A stretch of DNA of 64,000 nucleotides from Sphingomonas sp. LY54 (GCF_035594035.1 NZ_CP141588.1:1943501-2007500); one strand, 5' to 3'. Shown: positions 33,732 to 42,577, counted from the stretch's first letter. The notes: a model not told the origin generated them from the letters alone. A program made the numbers and translations.

Positions 33732-34241
33732 TTAACTCTTTGAAGGCGCTTTTTCTACCGCGGTGACTCTGGGCGCGATGATCCGTGCCAGCTTGATACA
33801 CCCTTCTACATCCTCGGCATTGAAACGGCCGCGGCGGGGACTGTCGAGATCGAGGACTCCGACCAGTTCGCCGTCGTGAACGATCGGAACGACAAGCTCG
33901 GAAGCGGACGCGCTGTCGCAGGCGATATGGCCGGGGAAAGCGTTCACGTCCTCCACGCATTGCGGCTCTCGGGTCGCCGCCGCGGTGCCGCACACGCCCT
34001 TGCCGAACGGGATGCGGATGCAGGCGGCGCGGCCTTGAAACGGCCCGAGCACCAGCTCGCCGCCGACATTGCGGTAGAAGCCCGCCCAGTTGAGATCGGG
34101 CAGCGACTCCCAGAGCAAGGCGGAGATGTTGGCCATATTGGCGATCGCGTCGGGCTCGCCATCGGTGAGTGCGTCGGCCGCGTCGCACAATTGGCGGTAC
34201 ATCTCGGCCTTGTCGGCCGCCTCAATCCGGAAATCGAACAT
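33732..34241 (-). CDS. msrC: Free methionine-(R)-sulfoxide reductase (GAF domain)
   Basis: 169-residue stand-alone GAF domain. The catalytic cysteines of the fRMsr family are at 'GKGVCGTAAATREPQCVEDVNAFPGHIACDSASASELVVPI', that is three cysteines in the expected spacing, and 'NWAGFYRNVGGELVLGPFQGRAACIRI' matches the family front half. It reduces free methionine-R-sulfoxide, helping to repair oxidised methionine. It starts directly after the arfB stop (TGA then ATG), so the pseudouridine synthase, arfB and msrC genes form one transcript. Confidence 0.92.
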   Translation of the reverse strand: MFDFRIEAADKAEMYRQLCDAADALTDGEPDAIANMANISALLWESLPDLNWAGFYRNVGGELVLGPFQGRAACIRIPFGKGVCGTAAATREPQCVEDVNAFPGHIACDSASASELVVPIVHDGELVGVLDLDSPRRGRFNAEDVEGCIKLARIIAPRVTAVEKAPSKS

Positions 34242-34715
34242 TCAATCCATCCTCGGCTTCGACCGTGCCGCCTTGACGGCACCGCGCTGCACCTTCTTGT
34301 CGACCCGCTTCGCCTTGGCCGCGCGGCTGGCCTTGGTCTTGATCCTTTTCGCCTGCCTTACATGGGCCTTGGCGATCAGATCCGCCAGCCGGGCGCGCGC
34401 ATCCTCGCGATTGGCCTCCTGGGTGCGGTAGGAACGGGCCGTGATGACGATCTCGCCGCCAGAAGTCATGCGGCTGCCGGCCAGCTCCTTCAGCCGCTGA
34501 TAGGCGTAGGGCGGGAGCCCGAGCTTGAAGACGTCGCAGCGAAGCTGGCAGGCGGTCGCCACCTTGTTGACGTTCTGCCCGCCCGGGCCGGTCGCGGTGA
34601 TGAATGAGAAGGTCGTTGCGTGTCCCATACGCAACTGCAAGCTGCGGGGCAGCTTGCCCCTTCCCATCTCCTCGAGCGCGTCCTCGGGAAGGGCGAAGGG
34701 CTCAGAGCTCGACAT
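34242..34715 (-). CDS. arfB: Alternative ribosome-rescue factor ArfB (YaeJ family)
   Basis: 157 residues. The release-factor catalytic motif GGQ is seen in 'ATGPGGQNVNKVATACQLRCDV', and the long basic C-terminal tail ('KAHVRQAKRIKTKASRAAKAKRVDKKVQRGAVKAARSK') is the part that enters the mRNA channel of stalled ribosomes. The codon-recognition domains of RF1/RF2 are absent. It hydrolyses peptidyl-tRNA on stalled ribosomes. The start ATG at 34715 lies inside the end of the upstream pseudouridine synthase gene (14-base overlap), which indicates coupling. Confidence 0.92.
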   Translation of the reverse strand: MSSSEPFALPEDALEEMGRGKLPRSLQLRMGHATTFSFITATGPGGQNVNKVATACQLRCDVFKLGLPPYAYQRLKELAGSRMTSGGEIVITARSYRTQEANREDARARLADLIAKAHVRQAKRIKTKASRAAKAKRVDKKVQRGAVKAARSKPRMD

Positions 34716-35358
34716 CGCCGAAGCCGGCCTGGATGAAGGTCGGCGGCAGCGGCGCGGTGGCCTCGACCGGATTCTTGCCGTCGCGTTCGACTCGCAGCGA
34801 CAGCGCATGGAGCAGCATCGGCCCCCGACCGGCGCCATAGACCGGATCGCCCGAGATCGGGATGCCGAGACCCTCGATGGCGTGGATTCGGATCTGGTGG
34901 GTGCGCCCGGTCTCGGGCGTGAACACGATCACGGCGCGCCCGTCCTTTACGGCGGCGAGACGCCAGTGGGTAACCGAGGGCCGGCCCTTGGGATCATGAA
35001 CCATCCGCCAGCCCTCCTCGGCGGTCGAAACCTTGGCGAGCGGCAGGTCGATCGTGCCGGTTTCGCCTTCGGGCACGCCATCGAGCACCGCGACATAGGT
35101 CTTGCTGACCTTCTTGTCCTCGAACGCGCGCTGGAAGCGCTTGTGCGCCTTGGGGTTGCGCGCGAGCAGCAGGCAGCCGCTGGTGTCGCGGTCGAGCCGG
35201 TGAACCGGCAGCGGCAGCCTTTGGAATCCGAAACGGAAGTGGTGAAGATAGTCTTCAAGGCTTTCGCGAGTGCGCGATCCGGGATGAACCGCAAGGCCCG
35301 CCGGCTTGTCGATGACGATTGCCTCGCCATCGATGAAAAGAACGTATTTCTCCCACAT
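34702..35358 (-). CDS. RluA-family pseudouridine synthase
   Basis: 218 residues. It begins '[27 protein letters not shown]' and carries the catalytic aspartate in '[18 protein letters not shown]' and the '[28 protein letters not shown]' motif. No N-terminal S4 domain is present, so it belongs to the short RluA forms, which modify rRNA or tRNA uridines; the target site cannot be read from sequence. The ATG at 35358 is used, since the frame upstream (to 35601) lacks family residues. It is divergent from ctrA. Confidence 0.92.
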   Translation of the reverse strand: MWEKYVLFIDGEAIVIDKPAGLAVHPGSRTRESLEDYLHHFRFGFQRLPLPVHRLDRDTSGCLLLARNPKAHKRFQRAFEDKKVSKTYVAVLDGVPEGETGTIDLPLAKVSTAEEGWRMVHDPKGRPSVTHWRLAAVKDGRAVIVFTPETGRTHQIRIHAIEGLGIPISGDPVYGAGRGPMLLHALSLRVERDGKNPVEATAPLPPTFIQAGFGDVEL

Positions 35359-35414
35359 TCCGTCGCCCTGCCATGGCTGGAGCGCGCGCGCAATGTTAGC
35401 CGGCAATGCTGCGG

Positions 35415-35467
35415 TTAACCCGCGTTTACGACGAATTAACCTTTTAACTTCATTTATGGCGTGGTTA
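35415..35467 (+). promoter_or_regulatory. Cluster of TTAA boxes upstream of ctrA (candidate CtrA sites)
   Basis: TTAACC occurs at 35415-35420 and again at 35436-35441, TTAACT at 35444-35449 and TTAATG at 35464-35469. The first forms TTAA-N7-TTAC (35415-35429), one base away from the CtrA consensus TTAA-N7-TTAA. In Caulobacter, CtrA regulates its own gene, so these may be autoregulatory sites. I did not see a GANTC methylation site between 35400 and 35524. Confidence 0.5.
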
Positions 35468-35524
35468 ATGATGCGTACCGGGTTCCGACTGTCGTTTCGG
35501 AAGCCGCCATCGAGGGGCGAAACC

Positions 35525-36226
35525 ATGCGTGTGCTGCTGATTGAGGACGAGCCGACCACGGCCAAAAGCATCGAACTGATGCTGAATGCCGAAGGCTTCA
35601 ACGTCTACACCACCGATCTGGGCGAAGAGGGCTTGGACCTCGGAAAGCTCTACGATTACGACATCATCTGCCTCGACCTGAACCTGCCGGACATGCACGG
35701 CTACGACGTGCTGAAGAAGCTGCGCACGGCCAAGGTCGGCACGCCGGTCCTGATTCTCTCGGGAATCAGCGAAATGGATTCGAAGGTGCGGGCCCTGGGC
35801 TTCGGCGCCGACGACTATGTCACCAAGCCGTTCCACCGCGACGAGCTGGTCGCCCGCATCCATGCGGTCGTGCGCCGCTCGAAGGGGCATTCGCAGTCGG
35901 TCATCAAGACCGGAAAGCTCGCCGTGAACCTCGACGCCAAGACGGTCGAGGTCGACGGCGCCCGCGTGCACCTGACCGGCAAGGAATATGCGATGCTGGA
36001 GCTGCTCTCGCTCCGCAAGGGCACGACGCTCACCAAGGAAATGTTCCTCAACCATCTCTACGGCGGGATGGACGAGCCGGAGCTGAAGATCATCGACGTC
36101 TTCATCTGCAAGCTCCGCAAGAAGCTTTCGCTCGCCTGCGGCGGCGACAATTATATCGAGACCGTCTGGGGTCGCGGCTACGTGCTGCGCGACCCGGAAG
36201 AGATCGAGCAAACCCAGGTCGCCTAA
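35525..36226 (+). CDS. ctrA: Cell-cycle response regulator CtrA
   Basis: 233-residue OmpR-type response regulator. The receiver domain (1-120) has the phosphorylation site Asp51 in '[19 protein letters not shown]' and the family start '[28 protein letters not shown]'. The winged-helix DNA-binding domain (about 130-225) contains '[54 protein letters not shown]'. This is the canonical CtrA sequence of alphaproteobacteria, which controls division, replication and surface genes. It has several TTAA boxes upstream and an intrinsic terminator at 36254. The ATG at 35525 is the family start. Confidence 0.96.
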   Translation: MRVLLIEDEPTTAKSIELMLNAEGFNVYTTDLGEEGLDLGKLYDYDIICLDLNLPDMHGYDVLKKLRTAKVGTPVLILSGISEMDSKVRALGFGADDYVTKPFHRDELVARIHAVVRRSKGHSQSVIKTGKLAVNLDAKTVEVDGARVHLTGKEYAMLELLSLRKGTTLTKEMFLNHLYGGMDEPELKIIDVFICKLRKKLSLACGGDNYIETVWGRGYVLRDPEEIEQTQVA

Positions 36227-36253
36227 CCAACGGGGACTTCTTTCTGGAACGGG

Positions 36254-36286
36254 AAAGCCGGCCGCAGCGATGTGCGCCGGCTTTTT
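36254..36286 (+). terminator. Intrinsic terminator of ctrA
   Basis: AAAGCCGGC (36254-36262) pairs with GCCGGCTTT (36276-36284) and the stem is followed directly by more T residues. It starts 27 bases after the ctrA stop and is a clear Rho-independent terminator. Confidence 0.8.
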
Positions 36287-36386
36287 CGTGTCCATCCTCG
36301 GCCGATGCGACCAAATCCCGCCTCGCGCATTATGCGGATAGGCAAATTCTTGCCGCTCCGTAACGATAGCGTGAAAACAGGGATTT

Positions 36387-37829
36387 ATGGCGGCCAAGGC
36401 GGCATTTGACGAGCTATGGGGCGCAAGCCGGGGAAAAGCGGCCCGGCCCGGCCTCGAAGCTCTCGCGACGTGGCTCGGCGATACCCCGCCTGGCGAGTTC
36501 GACCGCCGCCAGCAGGCTGCCGAGACCGCCTTCCGCACGCTCGGCATCACCTTCAACGTCTATGGCGACGACGAGGCGGCGGAACGGATTATCCCGTTCG
36601 ACATCGTGCCGCGCATCTTCACCGATCGGGAATGGGCGCGGCTCTCGGCCGGGCTGGAGCAGCGCGTGCGCGCGATCAACGCCTTCATCGAGGATGTCTA
36701 CGGTCCACGCCGGATTCTGGCTGACGGCGTCGTTCCCGCCGACATCGTGCTCGGCAACCCGCAATTCTGCGTCGCGGTCGCCGGCGCGCGGCCGCCGCAC
36801 GGCGTCTATGCCCATATTTGCGGGATCGATCTGGTGCGGACCGGACCCGAAGACTTCCACGTACTCGAGGACAATGCCCGCACCCCGTCGGGCGTCAGCT
36901 ACATGCTCGAGAATCGCGAGGCGATGCTGCGCCTCTGCCCCGAATTGTTCGATATTCTGCCCGTGCGCCCGGTCGATTCCTATCCAGAGCTGCTCCGCGA
37001 CACGCTCCATTCGGTCGCCCCGCCGGGCGCTCGCGATCCGCGCGGCGTGCTGCTGACCCCCGGCCATTACAATTCGGCTTTCTACGAACACAGCTTCCTC
37101 GCCGACAATATGGGCATCGAGCTGGTCGAAGGCTCCGATCTGGAGGTGGACGACGATATCGTCTGGATGCGCACGATCGAGGGGCGGGTGCGCGTCGACG
37201 TCATCTATCGCCGCATCGACGATGACTTTCTCGATCCGCTCGTCTTTCGCCGCGATTCGATGCTCGGCGTTCCGGGCCTGATGGCGGCCTATCTCGCCGG
37301 CAACGTCACGCTGGCCAACGCCCCCGGCACCGGTATTGCCGACGACAAGGCGATCTACTCCTACATGCCCGAGATCGTCCGTTATTATACGGGCGAGGAG
37401 GTGAAGCTCCCCAATGTCGAGACCTGGCGTTGCCGCGAGCCGGAGGCGCTGCGCTACACGCTCGACAATCTCGACAAATTGGTGGTGAAGCTGGTCGATG
37501 GCTCGGGCGGCTACGGCATGCTGGTCGGCCCCACCGCGAGCAAGAACGAGATCGAGCGCTTCCGCGCGGCTTTGGAGGCCGAGCCCCACCGCTACATCGC
37601 CCAGCCGACGCTGGCCCTGTCGACCGTACCGACGTTGACCGACAGCGGCCTCGCGCCGCGCCACGTCGATTTCCGCCCCTTCGTGCTGACCGGGGCCGAC
37701 GGCGTCACGATCGTCCCCGGCGGCCTCACCCGCGTGGCGCTGCGCGAAGGCTCGCTGGTCGTGAACTCCAGCCAGGGCGGAGGCACCAAGGACAGCTTCG
37801 TCCTTGCGCCGGGCAAGGAGCCGGCGTGA
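36387..37829 (+). CDS. Circularly permuted type-2 ATP-grasp protein
   Basis: 480 residues. It belongs to the circularly permuted ATP-grasp family (older DUF404/DUF407 names), with landmarks 'FNVYGDDEAAERIIPFDIVPRIFTDREW', 'VEDVYGPRRILADGVVP'-like region, 'DFHVLEDNARTPSGVSYMLENREAMLRLCPELF', 'LTPGHYNSAFYEHSFLADNMGIELVEGSDL', 'ANAPGTGIADDKAIYSYMPEIVRYYTGEE' and 'VVKLVDGSGGYGMLVGP'. ATP-grasp enzymes join a carboxylate to an amine. It heads a tight operon with alpha-E, transglutaminase and Anbu genes (overlaps of 1 base), so it probably makes a peptide or isopeptide for them. The substrate is unknown. Confidence 0.92.
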   Translation: MAAKAAFDELWGASRGKAARPGLEALATWLGDTPPGEFDRRQQAAETAFRTLGITFNVYGDDEAAERIIPFDIVPRIFTDREWARLSAGLEQRVRAINAFIEDVYGPRRILADGVVPADIVLGNPQFCVAVAGARPPHGVYAHICGIDLVRTGPEDFHVLEDNARTPSGVSYMLENREAMLRLCPELFDILPVRPVDSYPELLRDTLHSVAPPGARDPRGVLLTPGHYNSAFYEHSFLADNMGIELVEGSDLEVDDDIVWMRTIEGRVRVDVIYRRIDDDFLDPLVFRRDSMLGVPGLMAAYLAGNVTLANAPGTGIADDKAIYSYMPEIVRYYTGEEVKLPNVETWRCREPEALRYTLDNLDKLVVKLVDGSGGYGMLVGPTASKNEIERFRAALEAEPHRYIAQPTLALSTVPTLTDSGLAPRHVDFRPFVLTGADGVTIVPGGLTRVALREGSLVVNSSQGGGTKDSFVLAPGKEPA

Positions 37830-38764
37830 TGCTGTCGCGCACCGCCTCCAATCTCTACTGGATCGGCCGCTACATGGAGCGGGCCGAGTTCGTGACGCGG
37901 CTCGTGGAGGCGACGATCCGGCTGAGCTCGCTGACGCGCGGCGAGCCGAGCGACATGGCGTGGCGCAGCGCGCTGACCGTCACCGGGGGCGCCCCGATCT
38001 TCGAGGCCACCGGCGGCAGCCTCGGCGCGTTCAACGCACGCCGCTTCCTGACGATGAGCGAGGACAATCCCGGCTCGATCCGCTCGTGCCTCGCCGCCGC
38101 CCGCGACAATGCCCGGGCTTCCCGCAACACGATCCCGCGCGAGGCGTGGGAGGCGATCAACCGCGCCTGGTTCAACATCCGCGATCGCGCCAGTCCGGGC
38201 GGCACCCAGGCGACCCTCAATCTCGTCGACAGGCTGCAGGCCGAGATACGCGGTTTCGAGGGCGCGCTCGCGCGGATGCTGCGCAACGAAGCCTATTGGT
38301 TCATGCGGCTGGGCTCGGTGATCGAGCGCGGCGACAACACCGCGCGACTGCTTGACGTCAAATATTATTTGCTCCTGCCCGCGGGCGAGGAGGTCGGCGG
38401 GACGCTGGACCGCGACCAATGGACGACCATCTTGCAGACCGTCTCTGCCCGCACCGCCTATCGCTTGATCTACCGGCGCGCGCTGCAGCCGTGGCTGATC
38501 GCCGATTTGCTCATCTACCGTCATGAGCTGCCGCGTTCGCTGGTCGCCTCGGCCGAGGAGACGGTCGAATTGCTCGCCGAACTTGGCCGCCGGACCGGCC
38601 GGCAGGGGGAGGCCGACCGGCTCGCCCGGCGCCGGCTGGCGGGGCTCGAGCAGGGCACGATCGATTCGCTGTTTCATGAGGGGCTGCACGAATCCTTGCG
38701 GCGCCTGATCCGCGAAAATGCCGCGATCGACCAGGCGATCGCCCAACAATTCAGGTTCGGCTGA
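37829..38764 (+). CDS. Alpha-E domain protein (DUF403)
   Basis: 311 residues, all-helical, with the alpha-E signature 'MLSRTASNLYWIGRYMERAEFVTRLVEATIRL', 'NPGSIRSCLAAARDNARASRNTIPREAWEAINRAWF' and 'RNEAYWFMRLGSVIERGDNTARLLDVKYYLLL'. The biochemical activity of alpha-E proteins is not known; they are found almost only beside circularly permuted ATP-grasp genes. The start ATG overlaps the ATP-grasp stop by one base (TGATG), and its stop overlaps the transglutaminase start by one base. It is probably a structural or catalytic partner of that enzyme. Confidence 0.92.
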   Translation: MLSRTASNLYWIGRYMERAEFVTRLVEATIRLSSLTRGEPSDMAWRSALTVTGGAPIFEATGGSLGAFNARRFLTMSEDNPGSIRSCLAAARDNARASRNTIPREAWEAINRAWFNIRDRASPGGTQATLNLVDRLQAEIRGFEGALARMLRNEAYWFMRLGSVIERGDNTARLLDVKYYLLLPAGEEVGGTLDRDQWTTILQTVSARTAYRLIYRRALQPWLIADLLIYRHELPRSLVASAEETVELLAELGRRTGRQGEADRLARRRLAGLEQGTIDSLFHEGLHESLRRLIRENAAIDQAIAQQFRFG

Positions 38765-39588
38765 TGCGTCTCAACGTCCGTTATTCGACCCAGTATCTCT
38801 ACAGCACGCCGGCGCGGCGTATCATCCAGCTGCTGCGCGTGACTCCGCAGAGCTTCGCCGGCCAGACCGTCCTCGATTGGCGGATTGACGTCGATTGCGA
38901 CGCGCGCCTGCGCGAAGGCTGCGACGGCTACGGCAACGTCACCCATATGCTCTATGTCGACGCGCCGGTGCCGAGCCTCCGTGTGACCGTCACCGGCTGC
39001 GTCATGCCCGAGGACGCGGCCGGGCTGGTCCAGGGCCTGCCGAGCGACCTGCCGCCAGGCGTCTTCGTCCGTGTCACCTCGCTCACCCGCGCCGGGCTGC
39101 CGCTGCGCGAGCTTGCCCAGGCGCTGGAGCAGCAGGGCGGGACGAGGCTCGAGAAGTTGCATCGCCTTACCGGCCTCATCCACATGAGGATGAATTTCGA
39201 TACCGGCACGACCGATGTCGACACCCCGGCCGAGGAGGCGTTCGCGGCCGGCCACGGCGTCTGCCAGGATTTCGCCCATATCTTCATCGCCGTGGCGCGC
39301 TGCCTTGGAATTCCCGCCCGCTACGTTTCCGGCCATCTCTATCGGCGCGACGGCGCGGTGGTGCAGGAGGCGGCGCATGCCTGGGCCGAGGCGTGGGTCG
39401 AGGATCTGGGCTGGGTCGCCTTTGATCCGACCAACGGCATCTGCGCGGACGATACGTACATTCGCGTCGCCTGCGGGCTCGATTATCGCGACGCGGCGCC
39501 GTTTGCGGGCGCCCGGTCGGGTGGCGGCAGCGAGACGCTCGCGGTAGAGGTCCAGGTGCGGCAGGCGCAGTCGCAGACACAAAGCTGA
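38764..39588 (+). CDS. Transglutaminase-like (papain-fold) protein
   Basis: 274 residues. An N-terminal beta domain ('MRLNVRYSTQYLYSTPARRIIQLLRVTPQSFAGQTVLDWRIDVD') precedes the transglutaminase core, whose triad is visible as Cys in 'HGVCQDFAHIF', His in 'HAWAEAWVEDLGW' and Asp in 'VAFDPTNG'. Members of this operon type may act as peptidases, or as acyl-transferring enzymes on the product of the ATP-grasp step. No signal peptide is evident, so it is cytoplasmic. The ATG at 38764 overlaps the alpha-E stop by one base. A 23-base gap leads to the Anbu gene. Confidence 0.92.
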   Translation: MRLNVRYSTQYLYSTPARRIIQLLRVTPQSFAGQTVLDWRIDVDCDARLREGCDGYGNVTHMLYVDAPVPSLRVTVTGCVMPEDAAGLVQGLPSDLPPGVFVRVTSLTRAGLPLRELAQALEQQGGTRLEKLHRLTGLIHMRMNFDTGTTDVDTPAEEAFAAGHGVCQDFAHIFIAVARCLGIPARYVSGHLYRRDGAVVQEAAHAWAEAWVEDLGWVAFDPTNGICADDTYIRVACGLDYRDAAPFAGARSGGGSETLAVEVQVRQAQSQTQS

Positions 39589-39611
39589 GGAACGACAAGG
39601 TTGAAGATTGA

Positions 39612-40379
39612 ATGACCTATTGTCTAGGCATGCTGCTCGCCGACGGCCTCGTGATGATCGCCGACACCCGCACCAATGCCGGGGTCGACAATTTCTCGTC
39701 GTTCAAGAAGCTCCACACCCTCGCCGATGGCCCGGACCGCCAAATCTTCGCGTGCAGCTCGGGTAGCCTGTCGATCAGCCAGTCGGTGATCGGCCTCATC
39801 CAGGAAGGTCTGCCTGCGGCCGACGGCGGCGAGATGAACCGCAATCTCTCCGGGGTCACTTCGATGTTCCGCGCGGCCCAGTTGGTCGGCGAGGCGGTGC
39901 AGGCCGCCAACCGCACCGTCGGCGCCGCGCTCGCCGCGATCAACCTCAGCAGCTCGGCCTCTCTGCTGCTTGGCGGCCGCATCGGCAACGCGCCGCCGGC
40001 ACTGTTCCAGATCTATTCGGCCGGCAATTTCATCGAATGCAGCCGCGAGACGCCGTTCCTCCAGATCGGCGAGACCAAATATGGCAAGCCGATCCTCGAT
40101 CGCGGCATAAGCTACGAGACGCCACTGCCGTTCGCGGTGAAGGTCGGCTTCCTCTCGTTCGATTCGGCGATGCGCTCCAATCTCGGCGTGGCGCGGCCGC
40201 TCGACATGATGGTGATGCGGCGCGATCCTGCGGCACCTTTGCTGACGCGCCGGATCGAACCGGACGACGAATATTTCAACGATCTGTCGCTGCGCTGGGC
40301 GGTGATGCTGCGCGAAGCGACCGACCAGATCCCTGACCCGCCTTATGTCTCCGGCGAAACGGCGAGCCCAGACACCTGA
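39612..40379 (+). CDS. Anbu-type proteasome-like protease (bacterial ancestral beta subunit)
   Basis: 255 residues. It begins 'MTYCLGMLLADGLVMIADTRTNAGVDNFSSFKKLH', so Met removal would expose threonine 1, the Ntn nucleophile, with the conserved Asp in 'IADTR' and the Lys of 'FKKLH'. This matches Anbu (BPH), a protein related to proteasome beta and HslV subunits that forms open helical or ring assemblies without a known ATPase partner. Anbu genes are typically linked with ATP-grasp, alpha-E and transglutaminase genes, exactly as here. Substrates are not established. No hslU-like gene is adjacent. Confidence 0.93.
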   Translation: MTYCLGMLLADGLVMIADTRTNAGVDNFSSFKKLHTLADGPDRQIFACSSGSLSISQSVIGLIQEGLPAADGGEMNRNLSGVTSMFRAAQLVGEAVQAANRTVGAALAAINLSSSASLLLGGRIGNAPPALFQIYSAGNFIECSRETPFLQIGETKYGKPILDRGISYETPLPFAVKVGFLSFDSAMRSNLGVARPLDMMVMRRDPAAPLLTRRIEPDDEYFNDLSLRWAVMLREATDQIPDPPYVSGETASPDT

Positions 40380-40475
40380 GTGCCGGGAAATGCTGCACTG
40401 CAGCAACAAACCAGCTATGATGTTCGTTATCAACGATCTCATGGCCCGCATCGGGTCGATGCACAGGGATTCCCA

Positions 40476-41561
40476 ATGCTGACATTTCCGAAGACTGCTG
40501 CGTTGGACACCGCCAATGGCAGCTCCCTGACGGATCTGGTCGGATTCGGCTCGAATCCCGGCGATTTGCGGGCAAAAGCCTTCGTGCCCCAGAAGCTCGC
40601 CGAGCCCGCGGCTTTGGTGGTGGTGCTGCATGGCTGCACTCAGACGGCGGCGGCCTATGATCATGGCGCGGGCTGGTCGGCGCTCGCCGCCCGCCATGGC
40701 TTCGCCTTGCTCTTCCCCGAGCAGCAGCGCGCCAACAATCCCAATCTCTGTTTCAACTGGTTCCGCCCCTCCGATACCGCCCGCGACAACGGAGAAGCCG
40801 CTTCGATCCGCCAAATGATCGCCCGGATGTGCGAGGATCATCCGATCGATCCAAGCCGGATCTTCATCACGGGCCTCTCTGCGGGTGGCGCCATGACGTC
40901 GGCCATGCTCGCCACCTATCCCGAGCTGTTCGCGGGAGGCGCGATCATCGCCGGCATCGCTTATGGCTGCGCCGGCACGGTCGGCGAGGCGTTTGAATGC
41001 ATGGGCGGCCGCACGAGCAGTCCCGCGACGGTGCTCGGCGACAATGTGCGCCGCGCCTCGCCGCATCCGGGGCCATGGCCCCGGGTCGCCGTGTGGCACG
41101 GCAGCAACGACGCGACCGTCACCGCCAGCAATGGCGACGACATCGTCAAGCAATGGCTGAACGTACACGGGCTGCGGGCGAAGCCGCACGTGGTGGAGAC
41201 GGTCGACGGCTATCCGCACCGCGCGTGGCAGGGCAAGGACGGCACGCCGCTGGTCGAACAATATGTGATCACGGGCATGGGACACGGTACGCCGCTCGCT
41301 CCGGGCGACAGCGCCGGTCAAAGCGGCGCGGCCGGACCGCATATGCTCGACGTCGCGATCTCCTCGACCGATCGGATAGCGGCCGGCTGGGGCCTCACCG
41401 ATACAGTGGTCGCGCAAAAGGCGCCCAAGTCCGAGCAGAAGTCGCCCAAGGCGGCGGCGTCCGCGACGTCGGCCCCGCAGGCCAAGGAGCACGCATCGCC
41501 AGCGTCCGCGCTGCAATCGGTCATCGAGGATGCTTTGAGGGCGGGCGGGCTGATCCGCTAG
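40476..41561 (+). CDS. PHA-depolymerase-family esterase
   Basis: 361 residues. An alpha/beta hydrolase with oxyanion loop 'LVVVLHGCTQTAAAYDHGAGWSALAARHGF', the nucleophile Ser in 'ITGLSAGGAMTSAMLATYP', the Asp in 'VWHGSNDATV' and the His in 'ITGMGHGTPL'. It matches the type-1 short-chain PHA depolymerase catalytic domain. The C-terminal tail is Lys/Ala-rich and ends 'LQSVIEDALRAGGLIR', a segment common in this group. No secretion signal is visible. AGGGA lies 6 bases before the ATG at 40476; a GTG at 40380 right after the Anbu stop is a less likely start. Confidence 0.85.
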   Translation: MLTFPKTAALDTANGSSLTDLVGFGSNPGDLRAKAFVPQKLAEPAALVVVLHGCTQTAAAYDHGAGWSALAARHGFALLFPEQQRANNPNLCFNWFRPSDTARDNGEAASIRQMIARMCEDHPIDPSRIFITGLSAGGAMTSAMLATYPELFAGGAIIAGIAYGCAGTVGEAFECMGGRTSSPATVLGDNVRRASPHPGPWPRVAVWHGSNDATVTASNGDDIVKQWLNVHGLRAKPHVVETVDGYPHRAWQGKDGTPLVEQYVITGMGHGTPLAPGDSAGQSGAAGPHMLDVAISSTDRIAAGWGLTDTVVAQKAPKSEQKSPKAAASATSAPQAKEHASPASALQSVIEDALRAGGLIR

Positions 41562-41752
41562 AGGGTCGGTTGGCCGGCGCCGCGCAGGTCGCGGATGCGC
41601 AGCGCGATCCCCGCGATCGCGGCAAGCGTGGCGAGTGAAAGCAAAGCTCCCACGACGGGGCTATCGGTTGCCACCGACAGGATCCAGCCCAGCACGAACA
41701 GGCTGATCGCAGCGACGGAATAGACGAACGATACAAGGATGTCGGGCTGCAC
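41558..41752 (-). CDS. Small membrane protein, hypothetical
   Basis: About 64 residues from a GTG at 41752: 'VQPDILVSFVYSVAAISLFVLGWILSVATDSPVVGALLSLATLAAIAGIALRIRDLRGAG'. Two hydrophobic helices are separated by a short polar turn. A longer reading from a GTG at 41812 adds a non-hydrophobic N-terminus without similarity to any pattern I know. It follows bpt on the same strand and its stop overlaps the esterase stop by four bases on the other strand. It is the least certain protein-coding call in this area. Confidence 0.45.
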   Translation of the reverse strand: MQPDILVSFVYSVAAISLFVLGWILSVATDSPVVGALLSLATLAAIAGIALRIRDLRGAGQPTL

Positions 41753-41815
41753 GACGCCACCAAATGCTGTTGAACCGAAATGTTCAACGCACGGGGGACG
41801 ATTGGGATGCACCGC

Positions 41816-42577
41816 TCACTGGCCGAGCGGAAGCTCCTTCTGGTCCGGCTCGAACCGACGCCACCCGTCGGGGCCGAGCCGTTCAAGGGGACGGAAGCGC
41901 GCCTTGTACGCCATGCGCTTCGATTCCTCGACCCAATAGCCGAGATAGACGTAGGGCAGGCCGGCGCGGCCGGCGCGAACGATATGGTCGAGGATGATGT
42001 AGGTGCCGAGCCCCGGCCGCGTCTCGTCGTCGGGCTCGAAGAAGCTGTAGATCATCGACAGGCCGTCCGCCTGCTGGTCGGTCAGGCAGGCGCCGACCAG
42101 GCGGCCCGGCCGGCCGTCGACGCTTGGCTCGCGATATTCGACCACATAGGTTTTCACGGGGCTCTGCTCGACCATGTCGGCAAAGTCGCTCTCGTCCATT
42201 TCGACCATGCCGCCGCCCGGATGGCGGGCGCGGAGATAGCGGCGCAGCAGTTCATATTGCTCTTCGGTGGTCCACGGCTTGCACGCGGTGACCTCGAGAT
42301 CGGCGTGGCGGCGAATCATCTTGCGCTGGGTGGCGCTCGGCTGGAACTCGCTCGCGACCACGCGCACCGAGATGCAGGCCTGGCAGTCGATGCAGCTCGG
42401 CCGGTAGGCAACGCCCTGGCTGCGGCGGAATCCGATCCGTCCGAGCGCGTCGTTAAGCTCGACCGCGTGCAATCCCGAAAGCTCCGTAAAGACCTTCCGC
42501 TCGGTCTTGCCCGGCAAATAGGGGCAAGGCGACGGAGTCGTCACAAAGAAACGAGGAAAGCGGAATGGGGCGCTCAC
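41816..42577 (-). CDS. bpt: Aspartate/glutamate leucyltransferase Bpt (N-degron pathway)
   Basis: 253 residues. The family adds an amino acid (leucine in Bpt) to proteins with N-terminal Asp or Glu, making them substrates for ClpS-ClpAP. Conserved parts are '[26 protein letters not shown]', the cysteine cluster '[34 protein letters not shown]', '[19 protein letters not shown]' and '[26 protein letters not shown]'. The start is GTG at 42577 (GTGAGCGCC), with GGGGAG 5 bases upstream; homologues begin at the same residue. It may share a transcript with the small membrane protein that follows. Confidence 0.93.
   Translation of the reverse strand: MSAPFRFPRFFVTTPSPCPYLPGKTERKVFTELSGLHAVELNDALGRIGFRRSQGVAYRPSCIDCQACISVRVVASEFQPSATQRKMIRRHADLEVTACKPWTTEEQYELLRRYLRARHPGGGMVEMDESDFADMVEQSPVKTYVVEYREPSVDGRPGRLVGACLTDQQADGLSMIYSFFEPDDETRPGLGTYIILDHIVRAGRAGLPYVYLGYWVEESKRMAYKARFRPLERLGPDGWRRFEPDQKELPLGQ

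Noticed and set aside
41753..41812. An N-terminal extension of the small membrane protein from a GTG at 41812
   Set aside because: The added residues (MHPNRPPCVEHFG...) are not hydrophobic or conserved-looking, and there is no ribosome binding site in front of that GTG.
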